DNA of 54,085 bases from Pseudanabaena sp. FACHB-1998 (GCF_014696355.1 NZ_JACJQA010000029.1:1-54085); one strand, 5' to 3'; numbered from the stretch's first letter, positions 46,129 to 54,085 are shown. Notes: generated by a model from the sequence alone, not told the origin. Translations and numbers: made by a program.

Positions 46129-46167
46129 ACAAAAAAGCTTGCATTAGCAAGCTTTTTTGTTTATCTG
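46122..46167. repeat. Perfect palindrome, 21-bp stem, overlapping a stop codon
   Basis: Arms 46122-46142 and 46147-46167 with loop ATTA, GC-closed. The left arm contains the last coding triplets and TAA of the preceding gene. Confidence 0.96.
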
Positions 46168-46187
46168 TAGTCAATTTCATTAGGACG

Positions 46188-46250
46188 ACCCAAAACCCAA
46201 AAAGCGAGTTGCGGCGCTTCGCGCCGCAACTCGCTTTTTGGGTTTTGGGT
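46188..46250. repeat. Perfect palindrome, 30-bp stem, TTC loop; copy 2 of identical pair
   Basis: Arms 46188-46217 and 46221-46250, tip GCTTCGC. The inner 55 bases equal 45047-45101. It has four more paired bases on each side than copy 1. Confidence 0.98.
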
Positions 46251-46260
46251 TCTAACAAGA

Positions 46261-46317
46261 CTGCTTAATTTATCTAGACAAAATGACATAGTCATTTTGT
46301 CTAGATAAATTAAGCAG
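46261..46317. repeat. Perfect palindrome, 27-bp stem, ATA loop, overlapping a stop codon
   Basis: Arms 46261-46287 and 46291-46317. The tip is ACATAGT, the second exception to the GC rule. The right arm includes the stop and last codons of the peptidyl-prolyl isomerase gene. Confidence 0.97.
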
Positions 46318-47059
46318 GTTGCTTAATATTTTCTGCGCCTTTAGTGATGGTAATCGACTCAATGCGATCGCCTACTTGGATTTTCTCAATTAATTCCATG
46401 CCCTCGGTTACATAACCGAAAACAGCATAGGAACCATCAAGGAAATAAATATCATCGAGGGCGAAGTAAAACTGACAGGAAGCCGAATTGGGAAATTGAG
46501 ATCTTGCCATCGCGATCGCGCCTTTGTTATGGCGCAACTTTGGCTTTTGCGTAGGAGGTAAAATCTCGCCGTAGGTCGCTTGCTTAGCACCATCGGACAG
46601 AATTTCAAGGGGAATATATCTTGTCTGAGAGGTTGCGGGATCGACAAAGTTTCCAGTGCCATTACCTAAGGGATCACCACCTTGAACGACGAAAGGTGTA
46701 GGTTCTTTAACGACACGATGAAATGTCAACCCGTTATAAAAACCTTTTTTAACGAGATCAGCAAAATTACCTGCGGTGACAGGAGCATTATTGCCATCAA
46801 GTTCTATCTTGACGACTCCAGATTTAAGCTTTAACTCCACTGTAGCTGACCCTTTTAACTGCACAAATTTAGCTAAAGCAGCTTCGAGGGGATTATCGCT
46901 AGGTTTTGCCTCAGGAGCTTTAGTAGAGTTCGGGGAAGGCTTCGCACTGGCAGTGGCGGATGAACTAGGTGAAGCGCTAGCCGAAACACTACTACTATTA
47001 CTGCAACTAGTAAGCAATAGACTAATTGCTAAAAAACAACTAAAAATCCAACGAAACAT
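46310..47059 (-). CDS. Lipoprotein peptidyl-prolyl isomerase (cyclophilin type)
   Basis: This 249-residue exported lipoprotein has the lipobox LLTSC (Cys at about 19). A Ser/Ala/Pro-rich linker follows to about residue 55, then a cyclophilin domain (about 70-245). The domain shows GNFADLVKKGFYNGLTFHRVV, FVVQGGDP and IAMARSQFPNSASCQFYF, matching bacterial cyclophilins that speed proline isomerisation during protein folding outside the cytoplasm. It ends three bases upstream of ycf4 in map order, and ycf4 is transcribed first with only three bases between them, so they form an operon. Confidence 0.92.
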   Translation of the reverse strand: MFRWIFSCFLAISLLLTSCSNSSSVSASASPSSSATASAKPSPNSTKAPEAKPSDNPLEAALAKFVQLKGSATVELKLKSGVVKIELDGNNAPVTAGNFADLVKKGFYNGLTFHRVVKEPTPFVVQGGDPLGNGTGNFVDPATSQTRYIPLEILSDGAKQATYGEILPPTQKPKLRHNKGAIAMARSQFPNSASCQFYFALDDIYFLDGSYAVFGYVTEGMELIEKIQVGDRIESITITKGAENIKQPA

Positions 47060-47062
47060 TAT

Positions 47063-47620
47063 TTATAAACCTTCTAGTGGCACGGATAAAAACTTAGCAA
47101 TTGCGGCGGCTCGATCTTCAAGCACAGTTAAAGAAATTGGCTGACCAACTTCGGATAGGGGCAGATCTCCTTTACCTTTGACGCGCAAGTATAGCGCCCG
47201 TTTAGGACTTAGTCCATTCCGAATCTCTACGCGCACGGCTTGCACATCCGCAATCTTGTAAGTAAATTCCAGATTTTTGCTTTGATTGCGCCCACGACGG
47301 AAGATTGTCACTTTGCCTGTATTGCGATCGAACTCGTTGTAGCCACTGCCATAATCGATCGCAATCACGTATAGCAAATATGCTTCGAGCAAAGAACCTG
47401 CGATCCCATAAAAAGAGAGCGCTAAACCCTGTGGGACAAACTCTAGTTGTAGAGGGTCAGAAAATGGAAGCAAGTTGGTATGTAAATAGCTGGACAAACC
47501 TGCTAGCAAGAATCCCGACGCACCTATGGCAACAATAACCGCAAAGCAATAGTTACTAAAGCGTCGTGACCCGACAATGTCATATCGCAGAACATTGGAT
47601 TGAGATTTTATGGCTACCAT
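47063..47620 (-). CDS. ycf4: Photosystem I assembly protein Ycf4
   Basis: This 185-residue thylakoid protein assists photosystem I assembly. It has two membrane helices (about 23-43 and 62-85), with SRRFSNYCFAVIVAIGASGFLLAGLSSY read in parts, FVPQGLALSFYGIAG between them, and a soluble C-terminal part (YGSGYNEFDRNTGKVTIFRRG). This is the standard Ycf4 layout and length. It is followed three bases later by the cyclophilin-type lipoprotein gene on the same strand, an operon whose logic may be membrane-protein folding. Confidence 0.95.
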   Translation of the reverse strand: MVAIKSQSNVLRYDIVGSRRFSNYCFAVIVAIGASGFLLAGLSSYLHTNLLPFSDPLQLEFVPQGLALSFYGIAGSLLEAYLLYVIAIDYGSGYNEFDRNTGKVTIFRRGRNQSKNLEFTYKIADVQAVRVEIRNGLSPKRALYLRVKGKGDLPLSEVGQPISLTVLEDRAAAIAKFLSVPLEGL

Positions 47621-47970
47621 CGGTTGAAGTTAATGTAGAAACTATTATCTAGAAAACAATAGTATATAGCTGCTTGCAAACTCTAGCCAAAGTATTGCTA
47701 CAACAATTCTCATAACAGATTTGTTGTAAGTGGCTAGGCGCAATTAAATATAAAATCCCCAAAGCTGTGGCGCACACTGCCCGTGCGCTATAGCTTTGGC
47801 TTAGCTACTTACCAATACTTTAGAGCTTAATATATCTATACTAACTGGTTCTAAGTTATGATCCAGAGGATTTGCGAAGAGATAATTCGTAGGATATCTT
47901 GCATAGACCAAGTATCTCAAGGCTTACATCAGACCTGTCACTTACTGTCACCTATATTTCCAAATTAATC
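47621..47970. other. Divergent spacer with MITE-like element
   Basis: The 350-bp region between ycf4 and the next lipoprotein gene contains the element at 47726-47812 and AT-rich flanks. An upstream extension of the lipoprotein frame (to 47899) is open but unlikely to be coding. Confidence 0.6.
47726..47812. mobile_element. MITE-like element related to 44831-44925
   Basis: The ends GTAAGTGGCTAG (47726-47737) and TTAGCTACTTAC (47801-47812) are inverted repeats with two differences. The left arm continues GCGCAATTAAATATAAAA, nearly the same as the arm of the element at 44831. The centre is a 17-bp stem (47759-47775 with 47783-47799) with two G-T pairs and a different sequence. Confidence 0.65.
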
Positions 47971-48543
47971 GTGAAAAAATCACTCCATTACTCCTTAAAG
48001 CAAAGTATCCTTTCCGCGATCGCCCTTGGTTTGGTCTCCGTTGTTGCGGCATGTCAGCCACCTGCTACTCCTACTGAGACTGCATCCACGCCCGCTTCCA
48101 CTGCAAAACCTACAACTTCAGCATCCCCCACTGCATCGGCATCCCCTTCTGCTTCTGCTAGCCCCTCCACAAAGACTACTGAAGCTGCTGGTACTACTAC
48201 TGCTAGCCTTGATAAAATTGCTGGCGAATACAAGGTTGTTTTAGATCCTAAAGTTTTAGCTGATGCTGAAAAAGAAGGCGTTAAGTCTGTAACTGGTAAA
48301 TGGACTATTAAGCCCGAAGGTACTTTTGAAGCTACGCTCAAAGCTGTATCCACCAAGGGAGAAGAACAAGAAATTAAAACTGCTGGCAAAATTACGATTA
48401 AAGATGGCAAGGTCGTATCTCAAGTGGAAACTGTGAACGGAGAAAAGCCACCTCAAGCTCCTCCTGAACAGCCCTACACATTATCTGCTGATGGCAAAGA
48501 GTTACAAGCTGATGGTCAACCTGTGAAGTTGGTCAAACAATAA
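47971..48543 (+). CDS. Lipoprotein with Thr/Ser/Ala/Pro-rich linker
   Basis: This 190-residue protein starts with GTG and a lipoprotein signal peptide: MKKSLHYSLKQSIL, a hydrophobic core, then the lipobox VVAAC. A low-complexity stretch of Ala, Ser, Thr and Pro (about 32-75) follows. A soluble domain then begins at KIAGEYKVVLDPKVL and contains GKWTIKPEGTFEATLKAVS. It has the style of small beta-rich lipocalin-like domains, but I do not recognise a family. The Ser/Ala-rich linker is much like that of the nearby cyclophilin lipoprotein. Confidence 0.75.
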   Translation: MKKSLHYSLKQSILSAIALGLVSVVAACQPPATPTETASTPASTAKPTTSASPTASASPSASASPSTKTTEAAGTTTASLDKIAGEYKVVLDPKVLADAEKEGVKSVTGKWTIKPEGTFEATLKAVSTKGEEQEIKTAGKITIKDGKVVSQVETVNGEKPPQAPPEQPYTLSADGKELQADGQPVKLVKQ

Positions 48544-48552
48544 TTTTGAGAG

Positions 48553-48577
48553 CAAAGTGGCTTAGCCACTTTGTTTT
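48553..48577 (+). terminator. Short hairpin terminator
   Basis: A 9-bp stem (48553-48561 with 48565-48573), tip GCTTAGC, is followed by TTTT. It lies ten bases after the lipoprotein stop and looks like an ordinary intrinsic terminator. It also fits the GC-NNN-GC rule. Confidence 0.7.
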
Positions 48578-48597
48578 AGGGAACAGTCCTAATAAAT

Positions 48598-48656
48598 GAT
48601 AAAACCCGAAAGATAGTTGCAGCATGAATTGCTGCAACTATCTTTCGGGTTTTATC
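48598..48656. repeat. Perfect palindrome, 27-bp stem
   Basis: Arms 48598-48624 and 48630-48656 with a five-base loop. Core AGTTGCAGC is a variant of AGTTGCGGC found at 45047 and 46188. It follows the terminator at 48553. Confidence 0.96.
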
Positions 48657-48706
48657 GCAAAAATTATTTCACAAAAACTATTTCATAAAAATTATGCAAG
48701 GGCGTT

Positions 48707-49489
48707 ATGTATAACGGCTACACATCCCACGATCGCATTTATAGTTTTGAAGAGTTGGATTTTCCCCTTGATGGGGTGGAATTTCAGCACGAAGGACAGA
48801 ACTGTAAACGCCCTTATATTATTTTTAATATGGTTTCTAGCCTTGATGGTAAAGCCACAACCTATGCAGGAAAACTTACGGGTTTAGGCTCACGCCCCGA
48901 TCGCAATTTAATGAAAAGGCTGCGATCGCAAGTGGATGCTGTCCTCGCAGGTAGTGGGACATTGCGCCATGATGCCTTTATCCCGACCATTCCTCCCGAA
49001 CTATTTGGGGAACGCCAAAAAAACTTTTCGCAACCACAACCCCTTGGCATGGTGATCAGTAATTCAGGAAATTTGCCTAGTGATCATCGTTTTTGGAATG
49101 CGGGTAAGGATTTGCGAATTGTGTTATTGGCGGAAAACTCTAATCCTGGGGCATGGTTATATGAAAAGGCACAAGTTTTTAAATTTCCTGTGCAAGCCCA
49201 AAACCAGCAAATCAGCTTGCAGCAAGTTCTGAAATTTCTGTTTGAGCAGCTTGGGGTTAAGCGCCTTTTAGTGGAAGGTGGGACAATTTTGAATTATGAG
49301 TTGATATCTCAAGGTTTGGCGGATGAAATCTTTCTTACCCTATCGCCGCGTTTGGTGGGCGGAGTTCAAAATATGTCAATTCTCGGTGGCGAGGGCTACG
49401 GCATGGGTGGTGGCGATTTGCCTAAGCTGAAGTTGCGATCGCTGTACCATCATGATTCAGAATTATTTTTGCGATATCAATTTGTCTAG
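48707..49489 (+). CDS. RibD C-terminal-domain reductase
   Basis: This 260-residue protein has a dihydrofolate-reductase-like fold as in the reductase half of RibD. NMVSSLDGKATTYAGKLTGLGSRPDRNLM is visible in parts, with AGSGTLRHDAF and the NADPH-site VKRLLVEGGTILNYELI. In riboflavin synthesis this domain reduces the ribosyl side chain of a pyrimidine intermediate. No deaminase half is attached, so it may be a stand-alone reductase with another substrate. Its stop codon forms the first bases of the next palindrome. Confidence 0.87.
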   Translation: MYNGYTSHDRIYSFEELDFPLDGVEFQHEGQNCKRPYIIFNMVSSLDGKATTYAGKLTGLGSRPDRNLMKRLRSQVDAVLAGSGTLRHDAFIPTIPPELFGERQKNFSQPQPLGMVISNSGNLPSDHRFWNAGKDLRIVLLAENSNPGAWLYEKAQVFKFPVQAQNQQISLQQVLKFLFEQLGVKRLLVEGGTILNYELISQGLADEIFLTLSPRLVGGVQNMSILGGEGYGMGGGDLPKLKLRSLYHHDSELFLRYQFV

Positions 49490-49533
49490 CAATTAAAGTA
49501 ATCCACGCTTCGCGTGGATTACTTTAATTGCTA
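49487..49533. repeat. Perfect palindrome, 22-bp stem, TTC loop, starting at a stop codon
   Basis: Arms 49487-49508 and 49512-49533, tip GCTTCGC. The first three bases are the TAG of the RibD-like gene. Confidence 0.96.
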
Positions 49534-49587
49534 CTTTCTTCCAATCCAAGGATAGTGTTAACACTATCCTTAGGTTGGAAGAAAGTA
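49532..49587. repeat. Loopless palindrome, 28-bp arms, two internal mismatches
   Basis: Arms 49532-49559 and 49560-49587 meet at GTTAAC. It shares two bases with the preceding palindrome and ends six bases before the glycosyltransferase start. Confidence 0.93.
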
Positions 49588-49593
49588 TGAAAT

Positions 49594-51105
49594 ATGCCTA
49601 TTACATTAGTTTTGTTTATGCTGTTGCGAGTTGGGTTTTGGCTATTTGCGCCGCCGAATCCCGATGAGGCATACTATTGGCTCTGGGGACAACATTTAGA
49701 CTTTTCCTATTACGATCATCCGCCTTTACAGTCGTGGCTACAGGGATTAATGACCGCTTTATTCGGTCAATCTCTTTTCACTTTGCGATCGCTAAATGTC
49801 CTTACCAATGGCATCTTTTTCTATACCTATTACTGCATTCTGCAATATCTCTATGGCGATCGCGCCAAGCACTATATCTGGTGGGTAGTTCTGGCAATTT
49901 TTGGATCACCTTTGTACAGCATTATGCTGTCTTTAGCTTGGCATGACCATTTGGCGATCGCCCTGAGTCTGGTCGGCGCATATCTTTGCATCAGGTTCCT
50001 TGATGAATATTTAGCGAATGGCAAAGGTGAAAATGGCAAAAGTTCGAGCTGGCGATTATATGGCAGTGCGATCGCCTTATCTTTAGCGCACATTACCAAA
50101 TACAACTCTTTATTTATGACCTTGGGCTTATTAGTAGCGATCGCCACCCATGAGCAATTACGGAAGTTATTTAGAGATATCCGATTGTGGTTATGTGCAG
50201 TAATTGGAATAATCACTTTTACGCCTGTTTTCTATTGGAACTATATCAATAATTTCCAATCCTTCCGCTTCTATGCTAGCCGTAGCGTTGACAGTGGCTT
50301 ACCAATCATGCGCTTGCTAGAACCCTTAGGATTTATCGGGATTTCGCTCTTAATGCTCTCTCCCTTTGTAGCATGGTTACTATGGCAGGGATTTAGATAT
50401 CCAGAATTCAAAGCGAATTTGTCTCTTCAGAATATAGTTTATAAGCACGTTGCATTTTGGACATTTTTAGTTCCCACAGTGCTATTAATGGCAATTTCGC
50501 TGATTTCTACAGCCCTCTATTACTGGAATATTCATGCTTATTTATTATTGTTCCCATTGCTGCCATCAGCGACCTGCCCTCACCTTCCAGCCTCTTCTCT
50601 CATTGGGAGAAAGAAAGGGATTAGGTTTTCTGTCTATGGATTACAAATCTTTGGTTTATTATTTACGGCTCTATTTGTTTGGAATTCGGCAATATTTCCT
50701 GTGAGTGCTTTGTTTGGCAAGGATGGCGATCCAGATGGACGGATGTTGTTTGGATGGAGTGAAGTTAGTGGCGAAATCCAAAAAATTGCGAATAGCTTAC
50801 CAGAAAAGCCTTTAATCATCACTTCTGACTATCGCTCAGCCGCTATGCTTGCCTATGCAATGCCTGATCCGAATGTTACAGCTCTATCTAAGAGAATTAG
50901 TCAATTTACCCTTTGGAATTTGCAGAATGTGGCTCAACAAAAGGGTAAAACTGCAATCTTAATTTCCGATCAATGGTATCCCTTAACTACCGAAGCGATC
51001 GCTAAGTTTGAACAAGTAAATCCCCTTAACCAAGTCCCAATTTCTCGATTTGGTGTGTATTTAAAGACCTATGAAATTGCGATCGCAAAAAATTATCAGC
51101 CATAG
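49594..51105 (+). CDS. GT39/ArnT-like membrane glycosyltransferase
   Basis: This 503-residue protein has about ten to eleven membrane segments. Near the N-terminus it has PPNPDEAYYWLWGQHLDFSYYDHPPL, matching the first periplasmic loop of PMT/ArnT (GT39/GT83) enzymes, with the catalytic Asp in PDEAYY. Such enzymes move a sugar from a polyprenyl-phosphate donor to lipid or protein outside the membrane. Substrate unknown. The start ATG lies just after the 49532-49587 palindrome, whose right arm contains the purine-rich GGAAGAAAG that may serve as ribosome site. Confidence 0.85.
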   Translation: MPITLVLFMLLRVGFWLFAPPNPDEAYYWLWGQHLDFSYYDHPPLQSWLQGLMTALFGQSLFTLRSLNVLTNGIFFYTYYCILQYLYGDRAKHYIWWVVLAIFGSPLYSIMLSLAWHDHLAIALSLVGAYLCIRFLDEYLANGKGENGKSSSWRLYGSAIALSLAHITKYNSLFMTLGLLVAIATHEQLRKLFRDIRLWLCAVIGIITFTPVFYWNYINNFQSFRFYASRSVDSGLPIMRLLEPLGFIGISLLMLSPFVAWLLWQGFRYPEFKANLSLQNIVYKHVAFWTFLVPTVLLMAISLISTALYYWNIHAYLLLFPLLPSATCPHLPASSLIGRKKGIRFSVYGLQIFGLLFTALFVWNSAIFPVSALFGKDGDPDGRMLFGWSEVSGEIQKIANSLPEKPLIITSDYRSAAMLAYAMPDPNVTALSKRISQFTLWNLQNVAQQKGKTAILISDQWYPLTTEAIAKFEQVNPLNQVPISRFGVYLKTYEIAIAKNYQP

Positions 51106-51227
51106 ATATAGAACCTAATAGGGGATTACCATCGCTAATTTTCTATGCAGTTTTATAAATTTCAATTATTGCAATAAATTCAAGAAATCGTTTAAACTGA
51201 GTATGCTCATTTAAAGCTAATAAACTC

Positions 51228-52499
51228 ATGGCTCACGTTGGTATTATTTGCGTACCTGCTACAGGGCATCTCAACACAATATTACCCCTTGGTTGTGAAC
51301 TCAAACAGAGAGGACATCAAGTAACTCTCATAGGCGTATTAGATGCCAAGGAAAAAACCGAAGTTGCGGGCTTAAATTTCAAGTCTTTTGCTGAACTTGA
51401 ACGTCCTTTGGGTTTTACTCCCGCAAGTCTTGTGAAGATGGGTTCGTTAAGTGGAGTAGAGGCTTTTCGCTATTCGATTGAGCTATTTGAAAAAAGTGCA
51501 AAGATCATGATGGAGGACGGACTTGCAGCAGTTCGCGAAGCTCAAGTCGATTTGTTGTTAATTGATCAGGCTTCTTTTGGCGCTTCTAGTGTTGCTGAGT
51601 ATCTGGGTATTCCTTTTATCAGTTTTACCAGTGCGATCGTTCTGAATCGTGATAATTCTGTTCCTCCTTTTAACTTTAGTTGGAACTACTCCCCCAGTTA
51701 TATTGCGAGATTGAGAAACAAATTGGGCTATAAACTGCTTGATCGACTAGTGAAACCTATTGCAACCACAATTTCTCAATATAGGCGATCGTGGAATCTA
51801 GCACCCTTTAAACATCCTAACGATGCCTATTCTCCCATCGCCCAGATTTGTCGCCAGCCTAAAGAATTTGAATTTCCGCGTCAGACATTACCACCCCATT
51901 TCTATTTTACGGGACCATTACATAGTTCTGAGAGTCGCGTTAAGATCGATTTCCCCTACGAGAAATTAAATGGGAAACCCTTGATCTATGCATCAATGGG
52001 AACTATTCAAAATCGGTTGCTAGAGGTATTCAATCAAATCGCCGAAGCCTGTCAAGATTTGGATGCTCAATTAGTAATTTCTTTGGGAGGATCAGCCGAT
52101 CCTGCATCGCTACCACCCTTTGCTGGCAATCCGATTGTGGTTAAGTACGCTCCGCAGCTAGAGCTTTTGCAGAAAGCTCAACTCACGATTACCCATGCAG
52201 GATTAAACACGACTTTAGAATCCCTCAGTTCAGGAGTACCAATGGTTGCTATTCCGATCGCGAATGATCAACCGGGCGTAGCGGCTCGCATTGCTTGGAC
52301 GGAGACAGGTTTAGTAGTTCCGATCAAGAAGTTAACCGTTCCCAAATTGCAAAAGGCAATCCAAACGGTTTTATCTGATGCCAAGTACAGAAACAATGCG
52401 AAAAAGATGCAAGTAGCAATCCAAAATTCAGGTGGATTAAAACAAGCTGCCGATATTGTCGAACAGGCGATCGCTAAATTTGTTCAACAAACAAATTAA
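51228..52499 (+). CDS. GT1-family glycosyltransferase (UGT/MGT type)
   Basis: This 423-residue protein has two Rossmann-like halves. The N-terminal half starts VGIICVPATGHLNTILPLGCELKQRGHQV. The C-terminal half carries the nucleotide-sugar signature ITHAGLNTTLESLSSGVPMVAIPIANDQPGVAARI (only key parts: THAGLNTTLES, NDQPGVAAR). It resembles macrolide and zeaxanthin glucosyltransferases (CrtX-like), so a lipid or carotenoid acceptor is possible. It stands alone between two other glycosyltransferase genes. No membrane segment. Confidence 0.88.
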   Translation: MAHVGIICVPATGHLNTILPLGCELKQRGHQVTLIGVLDAKEKTEVAGLNFKSFAELERPLGFTPASLVKMGSLSGVEAFRYSIELFEKSAKIMMEDGLAAVREAQVDLLLIDQASFGASSVAEYLGIPFISFTSAIVLNRDNSVPPFNFSWNYSPSYIARLRNKLGYKLLDRLVKPIATTISQYRRSWNLAPFKHPNDAYSPIAQICRQPKEFEFPRQTLPPHFYFTGPLHSSESRVKIDFPYEKLNGKPLIYASMGTIQNRLLEVFNQIAEACQDLDAQLVISLGGSADPASLPPFAGNPIVVKYAPQLELLQKAQLTITHAGLNTTLESLSSGVPMVAIPIANDQPGVAARIAWTETGLVVPIKKLTVPKLQKAIQTVLSDAKYRNNAKKMQVAIQNSGGLKQAADIVEQAIAKFVQQTN

Positions 52500-52531
52500 T
52501 TGTTACAGTCTATTTAGGGTTTGTGTAATAC

Positions 52532-52580
52532 AGATAAATGTTGAAAAAGCTTGCCTCACAAGCTTTTTCAACATTTATCT
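52532..52580. repeat. Perfect palindrome, 22-bp stem
   Basis: Arms 52532-52553 and 52559-52580 with a five-base loop; core AAAAAGCTTG as at 46122. The tail motif (AAAGCGCCAAGCGCTGTAAT) follows at 52591-52610. Confidence 0.95.
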
Positions 52581-52640
52581 AAGTTTTGACAAAGCGCCAA
52601 GCGCTGTAATTTTACAAAGAATCAAAAAACAAGCAAAACT

Positions 52641-53915
52641 ATGCAAGAAAATAATAATTTGAGAGAAGATAATTCTAATTCAACTAAATACACTACAGAA
52701 AGTGAAATTGATAGAGTATTTAGTGTTTTTCAATCATTTAATAAAAATCCTGAAATACAAAAACATCCTTCAGATAATCAAGATGAAAAAGTTTTAACAA
52801 TGTCCTCACTTGGACAATTAGGACGATTTGGTAATCAATTATTTCAGTATGCATTTTTGAAGATTTCTGCGGAAAATCGCAAGGCAAAAGTTGAATGTCC
52901 TAGTTGGATTGGTCAAAGTCTTTTTGGTCATGATGATCAGCCTATAACCAGACGTTTACCTCCTGCGATCGAATGTGCAGAGAATGAGAACACTCTATTC
53001 GACATCATTCCTGAATTTATTCCTTATCTGGAAAAATCAGCAAAAGCTAAAAGTTGTCGAATTGATTATGATTTTTTGACCTCTGAATCTATTGGTGTGG
53101 ATTTATGGGGCTTTTTTCAATTTCATAGTCACATATTTAAACCTTATCAAGAATATTTTCGATCACTATTTAAACCTGTTGACGAGTTACAAATACCATT
53201 AAGACACAGTTTAAATATTTTGCAATCTAAAGGTAAGACTGTCGTTGGAATCCATATTCGGCGAGGTGATTACATTACTGAGCCAAGAGCTGGATTCACC
53301 TTAGTATTTCCTACCAGATGGTATTGTCAATGGCTAGAAAGTATATGGAAGGAATTAGAAGAACCTGTTTTATTTATTTGTAGTGACGATCTAGATAATG
53401 TTTTACCTGAGTTTGCAAAGTTTTCACCTGTAACTACAAAAGATTTACAAGTCCAATTGCCAAGTTCTTTTAAAGAATTAAATATAGAATTCTATAGTGA
53501 CTTTTTTTTACTGAGTCATTGTGATGTTGTTTGCATAAGCAATAGTATTTTTAGTTTTGCTGCTAGTATGCTAAATGAAAAATGTAAAAGCTTTGTTCGA
53601 CCCACTTGGGACTTTGACAAAAAATTTACCAGCTTCGATCCTTGGGACAGTAAACCTATTTTATGGTTAGGAGATGAAAATCCAAAATTCTTTAAAAATT
53701 TTATTGATATTTTGACTATTACCTATACTACCCAAGGACTTTTGACGATGATTAAATCTTTAATTGTGTATATACCTTTAAGTATTATTAAAGGATGGGT
53801 AATCAGATTCTATCTTGGATATAAAGTGCATGGCTATCTAGGATTATGCAGAAGTCTGTTATACACATTGGGATTTAAATTTGCTTGGAGAAATTTTGGG
53901 GAGCATCTCAATTAG
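52641..53915 (+). CDS. GT11-type (alpha-1,2-fucosyltransferase-like) glycosyltransferase, 3' end fused to IS
   Basis: This 424-residue protein has a charged N-terminal extension (about 50 residues), then a GT11-like domain. GRFGNQLFQYAFL (about 60-72) and the donor-binding VGIHIRRGDYI (about 205-215) are clear. The C-terminal 50 residues are hydrophobic and basic and could touch the membrane. The last five codons and stop come from the end of the inverted IS copy (from 53899), so the native C-terminus may be lost. GC content is lower than in the housekeeping genes nearby. Sugar specificity is unproven. Confidence 0.78.
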   Translation: MQENNNLREDNSNSTKYTTESEIDRVFSVFQSFNKNPEIQKHPSDNQDEKVLTMSSLGQLGRFGNQLFQYAFLKISAENRKAKVECPSWIGQSLFGHDDQPITRRLPPAIECAENENTLFDIIPEFIPYLEKSAKAKSCRIDYDFLTSESIGVDLWGFFQFHSHIFKPYQEYFRSLFKPVDELQIPLRHSLNILQSKGKTVVGIHIRRGDYITEPRAGFTLVFPTRWYCQWLESIWKELEEPVLFICSDDLDNVLPEFAKFSPVTTKDLQVQLPSSFKELNIEFYSDFFLLSHCDVVCISNSIFSFAASMLNEKCKSFVRPTWDFDKKFTSFDPWDSKPILWLGDENPKFFKNFIDILTITYTTQGLLTMIKSLIVYIPLSIIKGWVIRFYLGYKVHGYLGLCRSLLYTLGFKFAWRNFGEHLN

Positions 53916-54085
53916 GCAGTGAGAAAATATACTTAGAAGAATAGAAGTAGCCATTGAGATAAGCGCAACGATGTCTCAAAACTTGAGCAACATTGTCTTT
54001 ATTCCATTGAGCGCCAGAAATCTTGACCCGACGACCAATCTGCTTAATTGTCGATTCAACCGAACCTGAGCCAATGGTAATCCCT
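53899..54085 (-). mobile_element. End of inverted IS copy with transposase C-terminus
   Basis: The minus-strand frame 53908-54084 encodes 58 residues ending in TGA and matches the partial transposase at the left window edge at 52 of 58 positions. The outer end GGGAGCATC lies at 53899-53907. Both copies are cut at the same internal base, and they point inward from the two edges with their 3' ends. The rest of the element is outside the window. Confidence 0.78.

Noticed and set aside
47899-47970. Upstream extension of the lipoprotein at 47971
   Set aside because: It would place 24 residues before a good lipoprotein signal peptide; the GTG at 47971 is the better start.
51121-51132. GGGGATTACCAT, the same 12 bases as at the start of the IS fragment
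   Set aside because: The match ends after 12 bases, has no terminal repeat or coding context and is probably chance.

Overview
The window is a piece of a cyanobacterial chromosome, most likely from a Pseudanabaena-like filamentous lineage. The evidence is the split RNA polymerase operon (rpoB-rpoC1-rpoC2), photosynthesis genes (psb30, ycf4, ndhD, raf1), a CYP110-type P450, a GAF-GAF-PAS adenylate cyclase, and many copies of the HIP1 octamer GCGATCGC. The genus is inferred from general resemblance and was not tested.

Layout: 1-187 is the 3' end of an insertion-sequence transposase. 188-1640 holds a DUF433/DUF5615 toxin-antitoxin pair and a Uma2-type nuclease gene. 1890-8870 carries a small unknown gene, the P450, an EcfT-like membrane protein, era, ndhD and a TPR protein. 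9257-19059 carries psb30, a dynamin-like GTPase, aroK, an adenylate cyclase, ddl, raf1, carA and a VOC protein. 19393-28907 is the RNA polymerase operon. 29054-34473 has purS-purQ-sixA, a CPXCG protein, ruvC, a secreted DUF4189 protein and gyrB. 34855-44645 has a methyltransferase, two O-antigen polymerase/ligase-like membrane proteins, a GAF protein, grxC, an LpxB-related protein, a SulP transporter and a small unknown. 45206-49489 has coaD, three exported proteins, ycf4 and a RibD-like reductase. 49594-53915 holds three glycosyltransferases. From 53899 to the end lies a second copy of the same transposase end, inverted relative to the first. Both copies are cut at the same internal base, so the window is probably a contig bounded by repeats.

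The outstanding feature is the intergenic DNA. About 50 inverted repeats sit between genes. Many are perfect stems of 20-41 bp, far longer than an ordinary intrinsic terminator needs. Of 28 with exactly three unpaired bases at the tip, 26 have the tip GC-NNN-GC. Eight of those are GCTTCGC/GCGAAGC, known as an unusually stable DNA mini-hairpin, and seven are GCAAAGC/GCTTTGC. They occur after genes, inside the rpoB-rpoC1-rpoC2 operon, and in nearly every divergent promoter region, where no transcript is expected to end. Some carry imperfect longer terminal inverted repeats or a conserved short tail, or exist as identical dispersed copies, which suggests non-autonomous mobile elements. Others look like local sequence turned into a perfect palindrome around a GCNNNGC seed. 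I regard this as the candidate undescribed system. No transposase or nuclease clearly dedicated to it is visible here.

The genes themselves are mostly housekeeping and in good order. Several open reading frames run upstream into palindromes, so I shortened their starts (EcfT-like, ruvC, the LpxB-related gene). No rRNA, tRNA or CRISPR array was seen.
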